Origin: Vibrio jasicida CAIM 1864 = LMG 25398
GTDB lineage: Bacteria > Pseudomonadota > Gammaproteobacteria > Enterobacterales > Vibrionaceae
DNA: 64,000 nucleotides
Assembly: GCF_000400365.1 (NCBI RefSeq)
Contig: NZ_BAOG01000022.1
Span: 1-64,000, forward strand
Direction of reading: 5' to 3'
Below the pieces are notes generated by a model. It was not told the origin of the DNA, searched no databases, and was given only the letters and a program-made list of their open reading frames with translations. This document shows positions 10,822-19,862 of this stretch, in pieces. Numbering within the stretch: the first letter of the stretch is position 1; each line of letters opens with the position of its first letter. Both the position numbers and the translations under genes were made by a program.

Positions 10822-13219
10822 ACACCACTCGTTTTAATTCGTTTCCTTCTCTGGTCACAGCATTGACTAATTTTTCATAAGCAGAATCATAACCAACGTT
10901 AATTAACGCATCATGAGGTCGGTGTATCCACATTGAACCATATTGACGAATTTCACTATACCAATGGGACCGTGTCACTTCCCCTAGAGGCTGCGCAAGT
11001 AACTTCTGGTTTAACTCGACCAATTTGGAATCAATCCCCTTTAAAGCGGTAAAATCTTGAGGAAGGATGTAATTACGCTCCAGCCAAGAAATTCCCATCT
11101 GTTCGCCTTGTTGTTTCATTCGTTCGAGTGCAAGCGCTGATAGCCCGTTACTGACTGGCTGTAGCTCATAGTAATACAGCATATCGCGGTCTAACTTCAC
11201 TTCACCGTATAAACCTTTCTGTTTACAGATTACGGACCATCGCTCTTGTTCTTGCTTGCGAATTGCGATTCGTTTTTGTGTACCAAGATCAGAGCGAGCA
11301 TTGTCATAAGGTCGCACTTGGCCAGCGATTGATTCAGTATTTATGAGCTGACGGTTAAATGTCGAAGACAGAGGCATACCGTAACGGTCAGGTAAACCTT
11401 GCTTGTCATACTGCTCTTTCGATGGGTAACCACCACCAATATCAGAATGGCTACCCGCAAATTCTTCTTCGAAGAAATGTGCAGGGTTGACGCCATTTTG
11501 TTTAACTGAAGTCAAAGGAAAGTTTTTGCGAAACTCATGTTGTGCCGTGATTTGAAATACCCGCTCGGCACAATTCATATCGAGATCCAGTTCAAAGTTC
11601 CCCTCATCCTCATTACCCGCCATATAGAACGAACCAACCGTATCAAATAGGCCTAAGAATCGTACTGTACTTGTACGAATTTCGTCAGGGTAATACCCCT
11701 GATTATTATCATATTGCTCAATAGATGCTTTACCGAGCAAGTTGGGGTGAACGCTGCCAAACATCTCACCGTCTCTTGGTTTGGCTACGTCTGGTAATCC
11801 ATCTTTAAGTGCATTAACAAAGTGACGTGCCAACGCTGCGCCACGGCTAAACCCAAAGACATCAAATTCAATATGAGTGATGCTCTCGAATTCTCCATTT
11901 AGTTCTAACGTATCCGTGATTCTTGCATACTCATCAGCCCACTTTTGCCATTTATAGAACGCGCCTGTTCTTGAACTGGTGTAATCTGCAATGAGATTCG
12001 GTAAAGAAATCTCCCACAACAACGAATCACTGACATTGTTAACGTCTACACCAAAGGCTTGCGCAGCATTTGATTCATCATCACCATCATCAATCGTTTT
12101 TGGGGTTTGCCACGCACCATCAACTGTCCCCACACCGGATATGTAGATTTTTTCGTGTTCCTCATCTATCGGATACGCCTCAAATAATCGTGCCACATTG
12201 GTCCGCGATTTCACGCCGCGCTGTTCTTTGTACGCATCGTTTAAGTTGTTCTGTCCCGTACCATCAAAGAACACACCAATGCGCAGCACCTTCTCAATCA
12301 CTTGCTTAACGTTCATTACCGGAGTATTCACTAACGATTTTGATTGCGGGTAAATATGTTTAACGGTCGGGGACAACTTCGGATCATCATGTTCTTTACT
12401 GACGCTACCAAACGGGCACGCTTTCCCCACCTCGACGGTCGTTATTGAACCTTCATCTGTTGGTTGCCCTACTGCATCAACCAGCAAGCACGGGTCGATC
12501 AGTGTGGCGTTCTTGTCTAACCATGATTGATTAACTTCACCTAAACCGTCAGTGGTTAATCGCGCGCGAGTGTAGTAGATATATTGCGTTGGAGGCGCAG
12601 CCCCTTCGATAGATACCGGAACAGTGATCGATGTATAAACCTTATCGCTCACGTAGTCGTCGCTGATAATATCATATGTCGAGCGGGTGACACGCCAAGC
12701 CCAACGCCCCTCCCCTAAAATATCCATTTCATAGACTAGCTTCCCATCCACAAAGTAATACAAATAACCATGTGTTGGATAACCTAACTGTCCGTTCACA
12801 TCTACTGCTGGGATAAACGGTACAAACTCGGCATTAATATGTTTTTCGTCAGTTTCTTGTGGGTTGATCTTGAACGGCTCACTCATACCAACCATCGAAA
12901 AAAGTTCATGAACTAGAGATTTTTCCTCCTGCTCATTACAGGAACAAACTAAATTGACGTGCCGATATGGCTCATTGATTTCTTCTTTACTCCAAGCAGT
13001 AATTTCTTCTTCGTTACTGGTTTTGCTAAGTGAAAACACGCCCGTTTGTAATTGTTCCAAATCTACTTTGGGTGCATGTATCTTAATGCGACACTCAAAC
13101 TCAGCGTCCTTGCTTTCGTCGTCGTCACTCATAAGTGGCATCGGCGTCAGTGCTGTTGTGTCTTGCACTGGCGCATAGCCTCCACCTAACTTATTAGGCT
13201 TAGGTACATTGTATTTCAA
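10805..13219 (-). CDS. T6SS Tle1-like phospholipase effector (DUF2235)
   Basis: 804 residues. From about residue 312 (LRIGVFFDGTGQN) to the C-terminus it matches the DUF2235/Tle1 lipase domain. The nucleophile elbow GFSRGAA places Ser458, and the other triad members are probably Asp526 (GLFDTVGS) and His591 (GSHSDIGGGY). The N-terminal 300 residues lack a signal peptide. They contain HGYLYYFVDGKLVYE at about 150-164, which resembles the core of the MIX marker domain of Vibrio T6SS effectors although the usual Arg is missing; this is inference. It should hydrolyse phospholipids in the periplasm of a target cell. No vgrG, hcp, PAAR or tss genes are nearby, so it is an orphan effector loaded by a T6SS encoded elsewhere. 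Confidence 0.87.
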   Translation of the reverse strand: MKYNVPKPNKLGGGYAPVQDTTALTPMPLMSDDDESKDAEFECRIKIHAPKVDLEQLQTGVFSLSKTSNEEEITAWSKEEINEPYRHVNLVCSCNEQEEKSLVHELFSMVGMSEPFKINPQETDEKHINAEFVPFIPAVDVNGQLGYPTHGYLYYFVDGKLVYEMDILGEGRWAWRVTRSTYDIISDDYVSDKVYTSITVPVSIEGAAPPTQYIYYTRARLTTDGLGEVNQSWLDKNATLIDPCLLVDAVGQPTDEGSITTVEVGKACPFGSVSKEHDDPKLSPTVKHIYPQSKSLVNTPVMNVKQVIEKVLRIGVFFDGTGQNNLNDAYKEQRGVKSRTNVARLFEAYPIDEEHEKIYISGVGTVDGAWQTPKTIDDGDDESNAAQAFGVDVNNVSDSLLWEISLPNLIADYTSSRTGAFYKWQKWADEYARITDTLELNGEFESITHIEFDVFGFSRGAALARHFVNALKDGLPDVAKPRDGEMFGSVHPNLLGKASIEQYDNNQGYYPDEIRTSTVRFLGLFDTVGSFYMAGNEDEGNFELDLDMNCAERVFQITAQHEFRKNFPLTSVKQNGVNPAHFFEEEFAGSHSDIGGGYPSKEQYDKQGLPDRYGMPLSSTFNRQLINTESIAGQVRPYDNARSDLGTQKRIAIRKQEQERWSVICKQKGLYGEVKLDRDMLYYYELQPVSNGLSALALERMKQQGEQMGISWLERNYILPQDFTALKGIDSKLVELNQKLLAQPLGEVTRSHWYSEIRQYGSMWIHRPHDALINVGYDSAYEKLVNAVTREGNELKRVVYENEG

Positions 13220-13344
13220 AGCAACTTCCTATCCTTTAGGGTAAAAGGTCAGTCTAGCAACGCACCCAATATGAAGCTCTAGGCATAATAACGGTTTACA
13301 TATCCTTTCTATCTGAATTAGAAAAAATGAGAACATCGGCACAT

Positions 13345-13371
13345 ACAAAAAGCTCCGCACTGGCGGAGCTT
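13345..13371 (-). terminator. Terminator of the Fur-box operon, second copy of the duplicated hairpin
   Basis: On the minus strand the arms AGCTCCGC and GCGGAGCT enclose the loop CAGT and are followed by TTTTTG. Positions 13351-13370 are identical to 10139-10158. Confidence 0.85.
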
Positions 13372-13407
13372 CTTAGTAACAACATTATTAACTGTTTAAG
13401 GTGACGA

Positions 13408-13980
13408 TTACTCTTCGTCTGTCACTAGAAGAAGAGAGAATATATAGGTCGGTTCTAGTGGGCTCCAGTTGTAAACCTCACCATTAACTGAATCAAACAC
13501 CATGACGTTTGAGCCATCACCGTTCGGTGTGTTACTCCAGATGTAACCTGCATAGTCACCCGCTTCTATCGTGTAACCACTTTCGAATGCAGTGCCGTTC
13601 ATCGCAGGGCTGTGGCAAGCACGCTCCGTCAACGCGACCAGCTCCTTAATATTTGGTAAGCGCCAGTTCTTTTTGCCCGCGAAGTCATGCAAAGCATGGT
13701 TACCAGATTCATTACGGATTTGCTCAGCGGTTGATAGCGCTAACTGCCATGACATCTTAGTCGCAGCGCCATCACAGGCTTCATTTGCCGCATTCCACGT
13801 TGAGCCAACAGGGCAACGCATCCATGTAAGACCTGTTTTTAAGTCAGTTACGGTACCGTTATCAGAATATGTATAACGCGTGTTAGGTGCCGTTTTAGCA
13901 AAGTCAGTAGAACACTCTTGTGCAGCCATTGCAGTTTGAGAAGCCAAAGCAAGAGATAGTACAGTTATTAATTTCTTCAT
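13408..13980 (-). CDS. Secreted DUF1566 (Lcl C-terminal domain) protein
   Basis: 190 residues. A signal peptide (MKKLITVLSLALASQTAMA) precedes a single DUF1566/Lcl_C domain: DLKTGLTWMRC, then WQLALSTAEQIR, KKNWRLPNIKELVALTER and YIWSNTP. The pattern GLTWMRC...WRLPNIKEL is diagnostic of the domain, which was named for a Legionella collagen-like adhesin and is often found in surface or exported proteins. Its molecular role is unclear; carbohydrate or protein binding is possible. It is the last gene of the five-gene operon, with 1 nt between it and the upstream DUF1566 lipoprotein, and it is followed by a terminator at 13345-13371. Confidence 0.82.
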   Translation of the reverse strand: MKKLITVLSLALASQTAMAAQECSTDFAKTAPNTRYTYSDNGTVTDLKTGLTWMRCPVGSTWNAANEACDGAATKMSWQLALSTAEQIRNESGNHALHDFAGKKNWRLPNIKELVALTERACHSPAMNGTAFESGYTIEAGDYAGYIWSNTPNGDGSNVMVFDSVNGEVYNWSPLEPTYIFSLLLVTDEE

Positions 13981-13981
13981 C

Positions 13982-15433
13982 TTATTGGCCCTTTACTGCT
14001 ACTAGACGGATTGGAAATTGGTATGAGTCATCGGCGTCTGCACTTGTGTTGCTTGAGCGAATATCGACGAGTGAAATAGTGCCTCTATCTACGCCCCGAG
14101 AGATAATAGCAGGGAAATAAACCTCAGCATCAACGAGCTGTGGTGATGTATTCACAAACGTAAAGTCGCTATGCCAAAACGCACCATACTCTAAATAAGG
14201 ACTGCCTATCGTTTGCTGTGGGAAGTATTTAACATTAAATCCATACACGTTGTGTGGCGCATATTCCTCGTTCGGAGCGAACAGTGTTTGTTCACCAAAA
14301 TCTAATAAGTCATACGTTTCACGGTAAGTAGGCAAGCGCCAACCATTGATTCCACATAACGATTGTTTGTTTATGTACTCAACATATTGGCTAGTGGTAC
14401 AAACTTCATCACCAGCGTCTTTACAACCTGCAAGCTCTACATCTTTGCTAAATGGCTTAAATGTTTCAGATTCAAACGCAAATAGGCGGTCTTTAAATTG
14501 AACCGAGCTCGCATCCGCACTCTTGTTTTCCCAAACAAGACCAGTACGCTCGTCCATAGTACAAGCCCACTCAGTCGCATCTGCAGCTAAAGCAGCACCT
14601 TGTGAATCTAGCTTAACGAACTTAAAGCCAGCGCCTGTCGACGTTTGCTTGTCCTCTTTGTCGAAGCCGTATTCCGCATCTTGACCAGGGTAAGCAGCTT
14701 GAACCTCAGCAACGTCTGCTGCGCCATCAGCAAAATGGAGAACGGCGCCCGTATCGTTGCTGCCAACCGTTTGTTCAGCAACCGCTGCAATTTCTTCTGC
14801 AAATGCAACCACTTCCGCTTCAGACAGAAGAGAAGAGGCCAACGATTTACCTTGGAAGCTAAGGCTTTGAGCAAGCAGCGCTACACCTTTGGTCATTTGT
14901 TGTGGCTGCATCGCAGCTAATAGTGCAACCGTGTTTTGCTCTAGCTTATCTAGCTCGCTGGCTTCTGCGTTAGACATCACCGTACCAGACAGAGAAACGC
15001 CGGCATCGGTGAGTTGCGCTTTCACAATCTCTTCAGCTTGAGCAACGGTTTTACCGTCAACCACAAGACCTGCGAGCAACGTTGTTACACCATTGACCGT
15101 GTTACCCGTTGCTAAGTTTTGGCCCGGAGCCGCAAGACGCAACGTTTGGTTCGAACCTTGATTAACTTGAGCAAGAATGGTGCTGGTTAGTACGTTTTTG
15201 TCGCTTGAAGTCAGGCTAAATTTACCGGCATTATCCGTTTTAGCACTCGGCTCGGTCGTATCACAAACGTAGTTTTGGTTTAAATCGATGCACACTGGCG
15301 TATCAAGAAGTGTACCTGCAGAAACGATGGTGCCAGCTACATCATAGGTCGGTGCCGACGTGTCACCACCAGAACCACCGCCACAGCCAGCTAGGGCTAG
15401 TGACATAGCAACGAAAGAATATTGAAACTTCAT
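13982..15433 (-). CDS. DUF1566 lipoprotein
   Basis: 483 residues. A lipobox (LALAGCGGGSGGD, Cys17) followed by a Gly/Ser/Asp linker suggests an outer-membrane lipoprotein. Residues about 30-240 form a helix- and Ala-rich region beginning with a small beta fold (GTIVSAGTLLDTPVCIDLNQN and VCDTTEPSAKTD). The C-terminal part, about 275-483, is a DUF1566 domain with DERTGLVWENKS and NGWRLPTYRETYDLLD. It shares this domain with the next gene, so the two are probably related partners. It starts 25 nt after the metalloprotease. A surface receptor or accessory role for the TonB receptor or the protease is a reasonable guess from the operon, not something the sequence proves. Confidence 0.82.
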   Translation of the reverse strand: MKFQYSFVAMSLALAGCGGGSGGDTSAPTYDVAGTIVSAGTLLDTPVCIDLNQNYVCDTTEPSAKTDNAGKFSLTSSDKNVLTSTILAQVNQGSNQTLRLAAPGQNLATGNTVNGVTTLLAGLVVDGKTVAQAEEIVKAQLTDAGVSLSGTVMSNAEASELDKLEQNTVALLAAMQPQQMTKGVALLAQSLSFQGKSLASSLLSEAEVVAFAEEIAAVAEQTVGSNDTGAVLHFADGAADVAEVQAAYPGQDAEYGFDKEDKQTSTGAGFKFVKLDSQGAALAADATEWACTMDERTGLVWENKSADASSVQFKDRLFAFESETFKPFSKDVELAGCKDAGDEVCTTSQYVEYINKQSLCGINGWRLPTYRETYDLLDFGEQTLFAPNEEYAPHNVYGFNVKYFPQQTIGSPYLEYGAFWHSDFTFVNTSPQLVDAEVYFPAIISRGVDRGTISLVDIRSSNTSADADDSYQFPIRLVAVKGQ

Positions 15434-15458
15434 AGATTTTATCTTCTTTTGATTTTAA

Positions 15459-17711
15459 TTAACGAGAGCGAATCACTCTCACCATTGAAAGCAGGAAAAG
15501 TCCTAACAAGGTCCAAGGCGAACCACTGCCACCTGAACCACCACCACTGCTTTCTTTAGTGGTATCAGCACTGCACTGATACTGAGCAAAGTGACTCACA
15601 CCCCACTCTTTCAACACCCCAGAGTTTCCTGACACGCGGTCAGACACTTCGAGACGCCAAGTTCCCCAACTCGGTTGACCGACAAGTGCTTGTAACTCCT
15701 CGTCATACTGAGCTGTGAAGTAACCTTTAAATCCATTGGTATTGCTTGATTGATGACTAAGTAGCACGACCGATTTGCCTTGTGGAGACACAATCGTCAC
15801 TTGCAGATCCTGCAGTGAGTCATGTTCGATGTTCAGGTAAACCGCAAACGAGTCATCAATCGTGAGTGACTTGTCCGATAGCGTCTGAGAGAACAATCTG
15901 TCGCCTTGCTCTGGCAAAGCGGAATTCACTGATTGAGGCTGGATATCTAGCTCTGGCGTACCATTAACCAACATCGCCTTTTCACTCCACTGGTGAGTCT
16001 TTAAGCCTTCTGCAAATTGGTAATCCAATGAAATAGAGGAATCGAATTGCGTACCACATGTCAGCCCGCTTGGTAACGCCACCTTCATTGAGGTCGAGTC
16101 AGAAAGCGCTTCATCAAAGTCGAAAACGGATGCGTTGTTTAGCTGCCATTGCCCTTTGATGCTCGCTTCGCGGCCAGTTTGGCTCAAGCTCACACCAACG
16201 TCTTGACCTTGTGCGATGTATCGAGCGTCATAGCGAACGCGAAGAGGCGCTTTAAGTAAGTTGTGTCTGTTGAAGCTGTCCGTCAGGAATTGGGCGTAAT
16301 CTTTATTTGGGAACAAGGTATTTGCGGCAAACACGGTCGATTCCGCCAAATCATGCATTTTAACGCCACGACCAATGCCATACATGCCTTCAAGAACAAT
16401 GGCGTCAAACTCTCGGAACACGTTATCGGTATCATCACCGTATCGTTCAACCGATGCTTTAAGTGCTTGGAACAGTGGCGTTGACCATAGCTCGTCACCT
16501 AGTTCACCGCCCACACTAACGTGCGCTGGATACTCTGAGCCCTCAAAGTAACGCGCTCTTTGGTTCCATAAGCTACGAGTTGTTTTGCGTGTTCCGAACA
16601 CACCGTCCCAGTTGAACACCGTATCTAACTCGAATTCTTGACCACGACGCGAAGCATCCAAATATTGAGTGCGGTAGCTCGCGCTGCCCGCCCAGTAATC
16701 AGCAAAACCTTCTGCGATAGCACCAGTGTGACCGTACGCCCAATCCGGTACTATTTGGTAATGAATGCCATGCCCAAGCTCGTGTATCACGACATCAGCA
16801 TCGACTGCATCCGGAGAAACACCACCGACACCCAGCATGAGTGCTTTCGGGCCGTAATAGTAAGTAGAGTTATCTTTTGATAAACCGCGAGCATCAAAAC
16901 GAAGCGGTTCGTCAAACAAGTCGTAAGTCAGGCTTGTCAAATATTGGATCGAGCTATCAAGATGATAAAAAGCCATCAACTGTGGGAACGCATTGTCACC
17001 AAACTCGGTGCTTTGCATCTCATCAACACTGTCAAATGCTTGAACCCCTTCTGCGCTGAGAAAGTCCAACGTATCAAGTACAGGTGCTTCACCAGGTGCT
17101 GGGGCTGCAAATAAACCCGTCGCATCCACTTGCTTTAATCTTGGGTTAGACAAATAGAACTTGCCGCCCGACTGTAAAACCTCAATCGACTTGGTGACGT
17201 ACTCGATCGGCTGAGGGTAATCGGACAGTGCTGACCACGTCGATTCTGGTGCCGCTTGCTGTTGCATGGTACGAAGATCTGGGTTGAATAAAGAAACCTC
17301 AACATCAACCAGACTTCCAGAGCTCAGAGCAGGTGGCTCTTGTGCTTGCAGTTGGCGAGGCGATTCCAATTCCATTGCAACCGTTGGTTTACCGTTGCGA
17401 ATTATCGTATCTTCAAGGCTCTTAAACACTCGCACAACGTGATGATTTTTATCGGTTGTTACTACTAGGGCACGCTGTGCTTGATATTCACCGTTTACCC
17501 AAACATCAAAATTGTAATGCTCACCAAGCTGAGACTGGGTTTTGTAACGGAACTTAAACTCGCCCGCTTCTGAGTAGTGGCTGTCTAGATAAGTTTTCGC
17601 TTGCGCTTCATTCGTTACCACAGAGTCCGTTGCGGGATAATCCCACTCTGCAGACTGCACCGCTGGGGTACATGCAATAAGCAGTGAAAACGCCAATGGT
17701 TTTAGCTTCAT
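15459..17711 (-). CDS. Secreted gluzincin metalloprotease with P-domain and GlyGly-CTERM
   Basis: 750 residues. Signal peptide (about 1-20), then a propeptide-like region. The zinc site is HELGH at 310-314 with the third ligand Glu334 in AEGFADYW, as in M4/M36-type gluzincins. A proprotein-convertase-type P-domain lies at about 595-710 (ADDSFAVYLNIEH-like strands, SPQGKSVVLLSHQSSN, SWGTWRLEVSDRVSGNSG). The end is a textbook GlyGly-CTERM: GGGSGGSGSP, a hydrophobic helix, then VRVIRSR. That tag is processed by rhombosortase on type II secretion substrates in vibrios, so the enzyme should be exported to the cell surface or medium. It lies 9 nt after the TonB receptor gene in the Fur-box operon. 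The substrate is unknown; an iron- or haem-carrying protein would fit the context. Confidence 0.88.
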   Translation of the reverse strand: MKLKPLAFSLLIACTPAVQSAEWDYPATDSVVTNEAQAKTYLDSHYSEAGEFKFRYKTQSQLGEHYNFDVWVNGEYQAQRALVVTTDKNHHVVRVFKSLEDTIIRNGKPTVAMELESPRQLQAQEPPALSSGSLVDVEVSLFNPDLRTMQQQAAPESTWSALSDYPQPIEYVTKSIEVLQSGGKFYLSNPRLKQVDATGLFAAPAPGEAPVLDTLDFLSAEGVQAFDSVDEMQSTEFGDNAFPQLMAFYHLDSSIQYLTSLTYDLFDEPLRFDARGLSKDNSTYYYGPKALMLGVGGVSPDAVDADVVIHELGHGIHYQIVPDWAYGHTGAIAEGFADYWAGSASYRTQYLDASRRGQEFELDTVFNWDGVFGTRKTTRSLWNQRARYFEGSEYPAHVSVGGELGDELWSTPLFQALKASVERYGDDTDNVFREFDAIVLEGMYGIGRGVKMHDLAESTVFAANTLFPNKDYAQFLTDSFNRHNLLKAPLRVRYDARYIAQGQDVGVSLSQTGREASIKGQWQLNNASVFDFDEALSDSTSMKVALPSGLTCGTQFDSSISLDYQFAEGLKTHQWSEKAMLVNGTPELDIQPQSVNSALPEQGDRLFSQTLSDKSLTIDDSFAVYLNIEHDSLQDLQVTIVSPQGKSVVLLSHQSSNTNGFKGYFTAQYDEELQALVGQPSWGTWRLEVSDRVSGNSGVLKEWGVSHFAQYQCSADTTKESSGGGSGGSGSPWTLLGLFLLSMVRVIRSR

Positions 17712-17720
17712 GATTTCGTC

Positions 17721-19862
17721 CTAGAATTCGTATTTTGCATTTAGCGTGAAGTAGCGCCCAGGCTCAGTTGAGTAACGCTTACTTTCCTCAGCGATACCCG
17801 CTACGTCTTGGTATCGGATGTACTCTTTGTCGAACAAGTTGACGATGTTTGCGCTAACACGAAGGTCTTTGGAAACGTGGTAAGTTGCGCCAAGATCAAA
17901 CGTATTCCACGCGCTTGTCTGCGCACACTCTGTCGCTAGGCCAAGCGTGGTCTGGCATTTAGGAACGCGATCCATAGCTGCGGCCCAGTTCCAAGCCACG
18001 TAAGCGTTGAAGTCTTGGTTGGCGTATTTCAGTTGAGCGTTACCTTCGAATGGCGTAATGCTTCGAACGTATTCGCCTTCCGCGTCTTTGCCATCTACGT
18101 AGCCAAACTTAGTGCTGATGTCCCATTGTTTGGTGAGCGCGTAACCCGCAGAAAGCTCTGCGCCATAAGTCTCTACGCCATCAAGGTTTTGGTACTGTTT
18201 GATGTAATTACCAGTGCTTGAGTCAAAGCCTGTGGTCACAACATCGATGAAGTTTTCAAACTTGTTGTAGAACACAGACGCATAGACATACGCACGACCG
18301 TTATCGAACTTGTTACCGATTTCAAATGAGTCCGAAGTCTCAGCTTCTAGGTCTAAGTTAGGTGCGATAACAAAAGGCGTTAGCGGTACGAAATCATGGT
18401 TCACGAAGCCATATGCTTTGTCGTATTCCGGAGCACGGTAACCGTGGTTGTACGACACATAAACGATGTTGTTGGCAAACATTTCACGAGAAACCGACAG
18501 GCTTGGAGACACCTCTGAGCTATCCATGTCTTTTAATGGGAAGCCGCCCACTTCGCCCTCACCGTCCGGCGTTAAACGGTGCGAATCAAAGCGCAGGCCA
18601 CCTGTGATGGTCCATTTATCCAGTTCCACCATGTCTCGAACGTACAAACCAATGTTATAAGCACGAGCAGGAGCGAAAGGTTGTTTGGTCGAAGGCGTTA
18701 CGCCGTTCCAATCAATCTTGGAATCGCTATCTGTGCGTTCATAATAGTCAGTAGCAAGCTCAACACCGTAAGCCAATTGGTGCTCAGCATTTGCTGCATA
18801 AATCGTATTGGTGAAGTCGCCACGAAAACCAATTGTCTCGTCGATGAAGGTTTTGTGTTCCAGCTCGCGACGTTTGGTGACCAAACCATTATGATCCACT
18901 TGGCGCATTAAACGGTTGGTGTCTTCCACGACTTCGGTGTGACGCCAGTAAACTTTGGTATCCAACTCTTCGAACCAAGTTGGATTAATCGGGGTTACCT
19001 CTGCACCAATGTAAGCACTGTACTCTTCGGAAGTTTCATCTTCAGCAAAGTCTTCAATGTGCCAGATTCCATCAGGTTGAATGGACGGTGAACCCTCCAA
19101 ACGCTCTTGATTCTGGGTGTAGAGTTCCGCTTTGGCTTTCAACATCACCTCTTCATTGAAAAAGTGGTTGATCGTATAAGCACCGCTGTAACCATCTAGA
19201 TCGCGGTTATACAAATCTTCATCAAAGTTACGCGTCTCTTGCCCTTGCCAATATGAAACGTTGAACAAACTCTCTGTATCACCGGAGCGGAAAGCTAGGT
19301 TGCTCGTACCTTTGTACTTGTTGCTGATATCGGTGTAAGTACCAGAAACATCGGTGTAGAAGTCTTTGTCTTTTAAGAAATCACCCGGCTGACTGGATTC
19401 TAAAATCACCACACCGCCGATCGCGCCAGAGCCATGCACCGAAGAGCTTGCACCTTTAATGATTTGCAGCGATTCAAAATTGGATAAATCAAAAGTATCT
19501 CGCCCAACTGCATCATTAATGTCGTTCGCACCGAAGCCATCCGCAGAACGAATGCCATCACGAACGATCATAATGCGGTTACCTGTCATACCACGGATGG
19601 TAATGTTTTGCGGACGTCCTGCACCGCCCGTCACGCTTACACCAGGTTCGCTACGCAGCACATCATAAAGCTCGGTTTCGCCTCGCTCTTCGATTTGCTC
19701 GTTTGTGATAACCGCGACACTACCTGCCACTTTTGACAATGGCTGATCGATTTTATTAGCGGTTACGACCACCTCTTCCATTGAGAAAACCTTAGATTCG
19801 GCGTGCACTTGACTGGCAGCAAGTACCGAAAGTACTGCCGCTGACACTGGGGTAAGCTTCAT
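17721..19862 (-). CDS. TonB-dependent outer-membrane receptor (haem/haemoglobin receptor family)
   Basis: 713 residues. After the signal peptide (ends QVHA) comes a TonB-box-like MEEVVVTANK and the plug domain (SVAVITNEQIEERGETELYDVL, EPGVSVTGGAGRPQNITIRG, KGASSSVHGSGAIGGVV). A 22-stranded barrel follows, ending in the typical KYEF. The barrel contains YNHGYRAPEYDKAYG and NLDLEAETSDSFEIGNK, similar to the FRAP/NPNL blocks of haem/haemoglobin receptors (TIGR01785/01786), but the strict FRAP and NPNL are changed to YRAP and PNLDLE. The ligand could therefore be haem, a haem protein or another iron protein. Its ATG follows the stop of the S9 peptidase with no gap, so translation is coupled. Expression should follow the Fur box at 21938-21952. 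Confidence 0.92.
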   Translation of the reverse strand: MKLTPVSAAVLSVLAASQVHAESKVFSMEEVVVTANKIDQPLSKVAGSVAVITNEQIEERGETELYDVLRSEPGVSVTGGAGRPQNITIRGMTGNRIMIVRDGIRSADGFGANDINDAVGRDTFDLSNFESLQIIKGASSSVHGSGAIGGVVILESSQPGDFLKDKDFYTDVSGTYTDISNKYKGTSNLAFRSGDTESLFNVSYWQGQETRNFDEDLYNRDLDGYSGAYTINHFFNEEVMLKAKAELYTQNQERLEGSPSIQPDGIWHIEDFAEDETSEEYSAYIGAEVTPINPTWFEELDTKVYWRHTEVVEDTNRLMRQVDHNGLVTKRRELEHKTFIDETIGFRGDFTNTIYAANAEHQLAYGVELATDYYERTDSDSKIDWNGVTPSTKQPFAPARAYNIGLYVRDMVELDKWTITGGLRFDSHRLTPDGEGEVGGFPLKDMDSSEVSPSLSVSREMFANNIVYVSYNHGYRAPEYDKAYGFVNHDFVPLTPFVIAPNLDLEAETSDSFEIGNKFDNGRAYVYASVFYNKFENFIDVVTTGFDSSTGNYIKQYQNLDGVETYGAELSAGYALTKQWDISTKFGYVDGKDAEGEYVRSITPFEGNAQLKYANQDFNAYVAWNWAAAMDRVPKCQTTLGLATECAQTSAWNTFDLGATYHVSKDLRVSANIVNLFDKEYIRYQDVAGIAEESKRYSTEPGRYFTLNAKYEF

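Noticed and set aside
10165..13219. Part of a T6SS gene cluster
   Set aside because: No hcp, vgrG, PAAR or tss gene lies in the window; only the effector-immunity pair is present.
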